DNA from: a candidate division WS6 bacterium GW2011_GWE2_33_157
GTDB taxonomy: Bacteria > Patescibacteriota > Dojkabacteria > SC72
NCBI GenBank assembly: GCA_000989675.1
Contig: LBOT01000003.1
Span: forward strand, 54,257 to 89,752
Length of the DNA: 35,496 nt
Direction: 5' to 3'
The notes under the pieces: model-generated
The model's input: the letters and a program-made list of their open reading frames with translations, nothing else
Database searches by the model: none
Told to the model about the DNA's origin: nothing
Translations under genes and position numbers: made by a program
Shown: piece by piece, positions 31,951 through 35,496 of the stretch
Position numbering within the stretch: position 1 is the stretch's first letter
How the letters are laid out: each line of letters opens with the position of its first letter

Positions 31951-32834
31951 AACTGCTAAAAATTCTAGTTACATTAATAATAATATATACCGTATTTGGT
32001 ATACCTTTAATATATGCAAGTAGCAGTATAGACCCTGCTATAAACAGAGTTGCACTACCACAAGGACAACGTGCATATGGAAGTGTAATTTACAAAAATG
32101 GAGAAGATAGAGATGTAGAAGTAAAAATAGCCCCCTACTACTACAATCCTAAGACTGATGATATATCAGAAGATGCAAGGAAGATTTTCATAAAAGCAGA
32201 TACAGATACAATAACGGTAAAAGCAAATTCAACATTTAATATTAAGTATGAAATATACCCTATTGCTAACTTAGCTGAAGGTACATACTTTAATATCCTC
32301 GCTCTAACGCCAATTCTTAATACCAAGGATGTTAATATAAACCAGAGTATTTCTCAATTAGTGATATTAGATATCGTTGATGAAAACGATCAAATAAAAG
32401 GAATCGCTACTACTAACTTTGAGGTTAATCTCTCTGTTGAAAGAAAAGGCATACCCTTTGTTACACCACTAGTACTTAAATACACAATTACTAATAAATC
32501 TAATTTTGTATTAACACCAAACGGACGAATAGATGTATTTAATGATAGGAATAGTTACCCACCTACATATATATACATAAATCCAGAAAGAGAAGAACTG
32601 TATCCAAATGAAGTATTTGAGAAAGAAGTTAAGAGTAATACATGGCACTTCTCTGATCTCTTTATTAAAAGAGTTGCCACTGCACATATATATAATGGTT
32701 TAGACAATAATCCTAAAGATCCTGAAATAGAAATAAACAGTTATATACTTGAAATAATAGTAGGTATAACATCAGTAATAGTATTAACACTTTTAATAAA
32801 ATCTCTTAAAAAAGACTTTAAGAAAAAGAATTAA
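31947..32834 (+). CDS. Membrane-anchored WxLIP/DUF916-like protein 2
   Basis: A 295-residue protein with the same layout as the previous gene: a signal peptide (to about IYASS), a first beta-sandwich (AINRVALPQGQRAYGSVIYKN to LAEGTYFNILAL), a second with YTITNKSNFVLTPNGRIDVFN, and a C-terminal membrane segment (about 268-285) with a lysine-rich tail. It appears to be a diverged paralogue of protein 1. Its ATG overlaps the previous TGA, so the two are probably made together and may form a pair. The 3' end overlaps the convergent rnhC by 4 nt. Confidence 0.6.
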   Translation: MKLLKILVTLIIIYTVFGIPLIYASSSIDPAINRVALPQGQRAYGSVIYKNGEDRDVEVKIAPYYYNPKTDDISEDARKIFIKADTDTITVKANSTFNIKYEIYPIANLAEGTYFNILALTPILNTKDVNINQSISQLVILDIVDENDQIKGIATTNFEVNLSVERKGIPFVTPLVLKYTITNKSNFVLTPNGRIDVFNDRNSYPPTYIYINPEREELYPNEVFEKEVKSNTWHFSDLFIKRVATAHIYNGLDNNPKDPEIEINSYILEIIVGITSVIVLTLLIKSLKKDFKKKN

Positions 32835-33733
32835 GACTTAGATAATACCTGCTTTGTAGTACGGAAACTAACCTTTGCTACAGTAGATAACTCCTTCTCA
32901 CCGTGTGTTGAAACGAATAGCTTAGCACTCTCTAAGACATTAGAAGAACCCTTAGGAAAATCAAAATAATATCTATCATTCATTTTATCCCACTCTTCTA
33001 AAAATATTCCCCTAGCAATTACTGAAGCACAAGCAACAGCTATATCAGACTCTCCTTTGTGATGTTGTATAAGTTCTGTCTCTTTTCCTAACTTTCCTAA
33101 TTCATCTATTACTCTACTCTTTGAAGTTGAAAATTGATCTATAACTACATATTCACAATTAATATTCTTTTCTTTTAAATCTTTAAGTGCAATCTCTATA
33201 ACCTTACTATGCTGTTTAGCAAGTAGAAGTGACGCATTTTTATACTTCTTTATCAATGTATTATATTCAGAAGGATGAACAATAGAAGAGTAATAGTAGG
33301 GATACTCTCTTACATTATTAAATAGGTTCATAATCTTTTTATCTGAGAATTTCTTTGAGTCTGCAAAACCAAGTATTTTAACATTCTTTGCAAACTCTTC
33401 TGTAATAAAGCAACTAACTACTACTAGAGGACCAAAATAATCTCCCTTACCTACTTCATCAACACCAAGATGTGGTCTAAAACTACCCATCTCCATATCT
33501 ACCTCTTTCTCCTTTATATTTGCAATTAAGGAAGTAAAATCTTCTTTCCCTTGGAATACTATTTTGTCACTACTATATAGAAGCGCTATAGAGCCCCTAG
33601 GACTTCTCAATCTATACACAACATACTGATTACTATCACCCTCCTCTACCCACTTGTTTGCTAACAATACATCCTTAACCTTAGCACTCTGTTCCTTACT
33701 AAGTAATATTGTAAATGTATTTTGATTTCCCAT
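32831..33733 (-). CDS. rnhC: Ribonuclease HIII
   Basis: A 300-residue enzyme that cuts RNA in RNA/DNA hybrids. The N-terminal about 80 residues resemble the TBP-like substrate-binding domain of RNase HIII. The catalytic domain has VDEVGKGDYFGPLVVVSC, the DEVGKGD form typical of HIII, with later acidic residues in VVIDQF and GESDIAVACASVIAR. Its start overlaps the cysS stop as TAATG. Confidence 0.95.
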   Translation of the reverse strand: MGNQNTFTILLSKEQSAKVKDVLLANKWVEEGDSNQYVVYRLRSPRGSIALLYSSDKIVFQGKEDFTSLIANIKEKEVDMEMGSFRPHLGVDEVGKGDYFGPLVVVSCFITEEFAKNVKILGFADSKKFSDKKIMNLFNNVREYPYYYSSIVHPSEYNTLIKKYKNASLLLAKQHSKVIEIALKDLKEKNINCEYVVIDQFSTSKSRVIDELGKLGKETELIQHHKGESDIAVACASVIARGIFLEEWDKMNDRYYFDFPKGSSNVLESAKLFVSTHGEKELSTVAKVSFRTTKQVLSKS

Positions 33734-35178
33734 TATATTTTTTCTAAAGTTTGACCATTAGGTGTATCTAAAACCTTATACCCCTTACTAAGTATTAAAT
33801 CTCTTAATCTATCTGATTCTAAGAAATTTTTGTTTAATCTAGCCTCTTCTCTCTGTTTAAGAATCCCCTCTATCTCTGAATCGACGTTCTCTTCCTTTAC
33901 AATCTCACTATTTAAATTCAAACGAAGTACTTTATCAAAATCATAGATAGTAGAAAGAATATTCTCCTTTGGATTATTTGATTTAAGTAATTCGTTTATT
34001 AATGCTAGTACACCAGACATATTTAAGTTGTTCTCTAGCTCATGTTTAAATCTTTCTACATATTCAGGAATAACTGTACCTTGCTTTTTACCTAATTCTT
34101 GAACTCTTCTTAAAAGAGATAACCTTGAATTCTTTGCACCTTCTAACGCCTCTAAGGAGAATTTAACTTTTGTTTTATAATTAATAGATACAAAGAAGTA
34201 TCGGACATCAAGAGGATCAAAACCTAATAATATTATTTCAGGAAGTGTGTATGCACCTCCTTTACTCTTAGAGAGTTTATCCTCGTCTTTGTTTAATAGC
34301 CATTCATTATGTATCCAATATTTAACAACTGGATGTCCGAACGTACCAATATTTTGAGCTCTCTCATTTGTATGATGAACTGGAATATGGTCTATACCAC
34401 CTGTATGTATATCGAAGTGCTCTCCTAGTATTGAAGTACCCATTGCAGTACATTCTATATGCCATCCAGGAAACCCATCTCCCCATGGAGAAGGCCAATT
34501 CATAATGTGATCTTTGTACTTACCAACTCTTTTCATCCAAAGAACAAAATCTGCAGGATTCTTCTTCTCATCATCTACCTCTACCTCTTCCCTAACCCCA
34601 ATTTCTTTCTCACTTAATTGTTGTCCTGTAAATATTGTATATTCTGGAATCTTTGTTACATCAAAATATACAGCCTGTTTAGTTTCATATGTATATCCAT
34701 TAGCTTCGATCTTTTTTACAATATCTATTATCTGTTGAATATACTCAGTAGCCCTACTCCAACCATATTCCTGTATATTTTCGTGTGTTAAATCCTTAGG
34801 AATCTCACTACCATTTGGAGCTAATATATTAAGTGATCTAAAATCATCTAAAACTGTATCAGTATATTTATTTGCAATATCTATTGGTTGTATACCCTCT
34901 TGAATTGCCTGTTTATCCATCTTGTCTTCACCAAAATCACTACCAAAATCATCTGTAGAAGACATATGACCTACATCCGTTATATTCATTACCCTTTTTA
35001 CATCATATCCAAGGTAAAGAAGAGCCCTATGTAATATATCCCAGTTTACATATGCCCTTAAATTACCAAGATGCATTCTAAAATATACTGTAGGACCACA
35101 ACTATATATGGAAAGCTCTCCTTGCTTTATTGGAACAATATCTACTATTTTTCTATCTAATGTTGAATACAGTTTCAT
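33733..35178 (-). CDS. cysS: Cysteinyl-tRNA synthetase
   Basis: A 481-residue class I synthetase that charges tRNA-Cys. The HIGH-type motif is HLGN in MHLGNLRAYVNWD, the KMSKS-type motif is KLSKS in DKLSKSKGGAYTLPE, and the zinc ligands are expected in YSCGPTVY, WHIECTAMG and HHTNERAQ. The length is normal. It lies 12 bp after recR and overlaps rnhC. Confidence 0.97.
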   Translation of the reverse strand: MKLYSTLDRKIVDIVPIKQGELSIYSCGPTVYFRMHLGNLRAYVNWDILHRALLYLGYDVKRVMNITDVGHMSSTDDFGSDFGEDKMDKQAIQEGIQPIDIANKYTDTVLDDFRSLNILAPNGSEIPKDLTHENIQEYGWSRATEYIQQIIDIVKKIEANGYTYETKQAVYFDVTKIPEYTIFTGQQLSEKEIGVREEVEVDDEKKNPADFVLWMKRVGKYKDHIMNWPSPWGDGFPGWHIECTAMGTSILGEHFDIHTGGIDHIPVHHTNERAQNIGTFGHPVVKYWIHNEWLLNKDEDKLSKSKGGAYTLPEIILLGFDPLDVRYFFVSINYKTKVKFSLEALEGAKNSRLSLLRRVQELGKKQGTVIPEYVERFKHELENNLNMSGVLALINELLKSNNPKENILSTIYDFDKVLRLNLNSEIVKEENVDSEIEGILKQREEARLNKNFLESDRLRDLILSKGYKVLDTPNGQTLEKI

Positions 35179-35190
35179 ATTTTTACTCCC

Positions 35191-35496
35191 TTAAATATCT
35201 CTTCTTCCCTCTAGCGCTTTCTTTAATGTTAACCTGTCTGCATACTCTAAATCTGCTCCAGTAGGAAGACCCATTGCTAATCTTGTAATTTGTATTTTAC
35301 TATCTTTTACCTCACTATTAAACATATCAAGTATGTAGCTTGCCGTCGCCTCTCCCTCAAGACTAGGATTGGTTGCTACAATTACTTCTATTCTTTTTTC
35401 ACTCTCTTCCATTAATTCCTTTATTCTTTTCTGTAATTCATCAAATCTAAGCTCAGAAGCCCCTATACCATCTGCAGGAGATATTACACCACCCAA
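35191..35496 (-). CDS. recR: Recombination mediator RecR, C-terminal part (cut by window edge)
   Basis: The visible 101 residues are the Toprim and C-terminal part of RecR: GGVISPADGIG, VIVATNPSLEGEATASYI, RLAMGLPTGADLEYADRLTL and ALEGRRDI. The N-terminal helix-hairpin-helix and zinc finger lie beyond position 35496; the apparent Met is a TTG inside the gene. RecR works with RecO and RecF in gap repair. It is followed by cysS 12 bp later. Confidence 0.93.
   Translation of the reverse strand: MGGVISPADGIGASELRFDELQKRIKELMEESEKRIEVIVATNPSLEGEATASYILDMFNSEVKDSKIQITRLAMGLPTGADLEYADRLTLKKALEGRRDI

Noticed and set aside
1-35496. UGA recoding (as in Gracilibacteria/SR1)
   Set aside because: All core genes are full length with UGA as a stop, and UGA terminates the first WxLIP-like gene in an ATGA overlap.
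1-35496. CRISPR array, insertion sequence or prophage
   Set aside because: I saw no regular spaced repeats, transposase, integrase or phage structural gene; the content is chromosomal housekeeping plus surface genes.

Overview
The window looks like a chromosomal stretch of an AT-rich, small-genome bacterium, most likely a member of the Candidate Phyla Radiation (Patescibacteria). Supporting signs are the compact layout with 1-40 bp gaps and TAATG or ATGA overlaps, many divergent short versions of core proteins, a membrane-anchored HerA/TraG-like ATPase, the archaeal-type AMP phosphorylase plus ribose-1,5-bisphosphate isomerase pair, and a secreted beta-sandwich surface locus. UGA is a normal stop here (for example the ATGA overlap at 31947), so this is not a UGA-recoding lineage. 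A finer placement (for instance Dojkabacteria or Microgenomates) cannot be settled from this sequence.

Layout. 1-6822 (minus): a probable operon running zinc-ribbon membrane protein, Lgt-like protein, LspA, RluA-type pseudouridine synthase, LCP-like/LytR_C protein, HerA/TraG-like ATPase, and a gene cut by the left edge. tRNA-Leu(CAA) follows at 6849-6932. 6975-9221 (minus): DnaB, an MBL-fold protein without metal ligands, and a CsoR-like protein without metal ligands. 9292-12114 (plus): an Hsp20 gene with a sigma-A promoter overlapped by a near-consensus CIRCE operator and an internally deleted, frameshifted 3' end, then rpmE-prfA-prmC. 12116-16985 (minus): HtrA protease, S41 C-terminal protease, and a pair of little-known conserved proteins (a MutL/actin-fold-like protein and a partner). 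17067-19544 (minus): rpsF-ssb-rpsR with promoter and terminator, and ychF.

19614-21470 (plus) is a secreted transglutaminase-like protein. 21433-27718 (minus) holds CDP-alcohol phosphatidyltransferase, CCA-adding enzyme, a beta-CASP RNase, R15P isomerase and AMP phosphorylase. The last three are tightly packed and suggest RNA-to-ribulose-1,5-bisphosphate salvage. 27840-28385 is a small membrane protein and 28387-28476 is tRNA-Ser(UGA). 28573-32834 (plus) is a four-gene surface operon: two secreted beta-rich proteins sharing a C-terminal domain that ends in YQE-x2-YFV, followed by two membrane-anchored proteins resembling the WxL-interacting (DUF916-like) family. 32831-35496 (minus): RNase HIII, CysS and the C-terminal part of RecR.

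The best candidates for undescribed biology are the four-gene surface operon, the MutL-like gene pair, the RNase/AMP-phosphorylase operon, and a repeated pattern of enzyme- or sensor-fold proteins that appear to have lost their catalytic or metal-binding residues. Several promoters have an extended -10 (TGnTATAAT type) placed so close to the start codon that the mRNAs should be leaderless or nearly so. No stretch over 300 bp lacks a gene.
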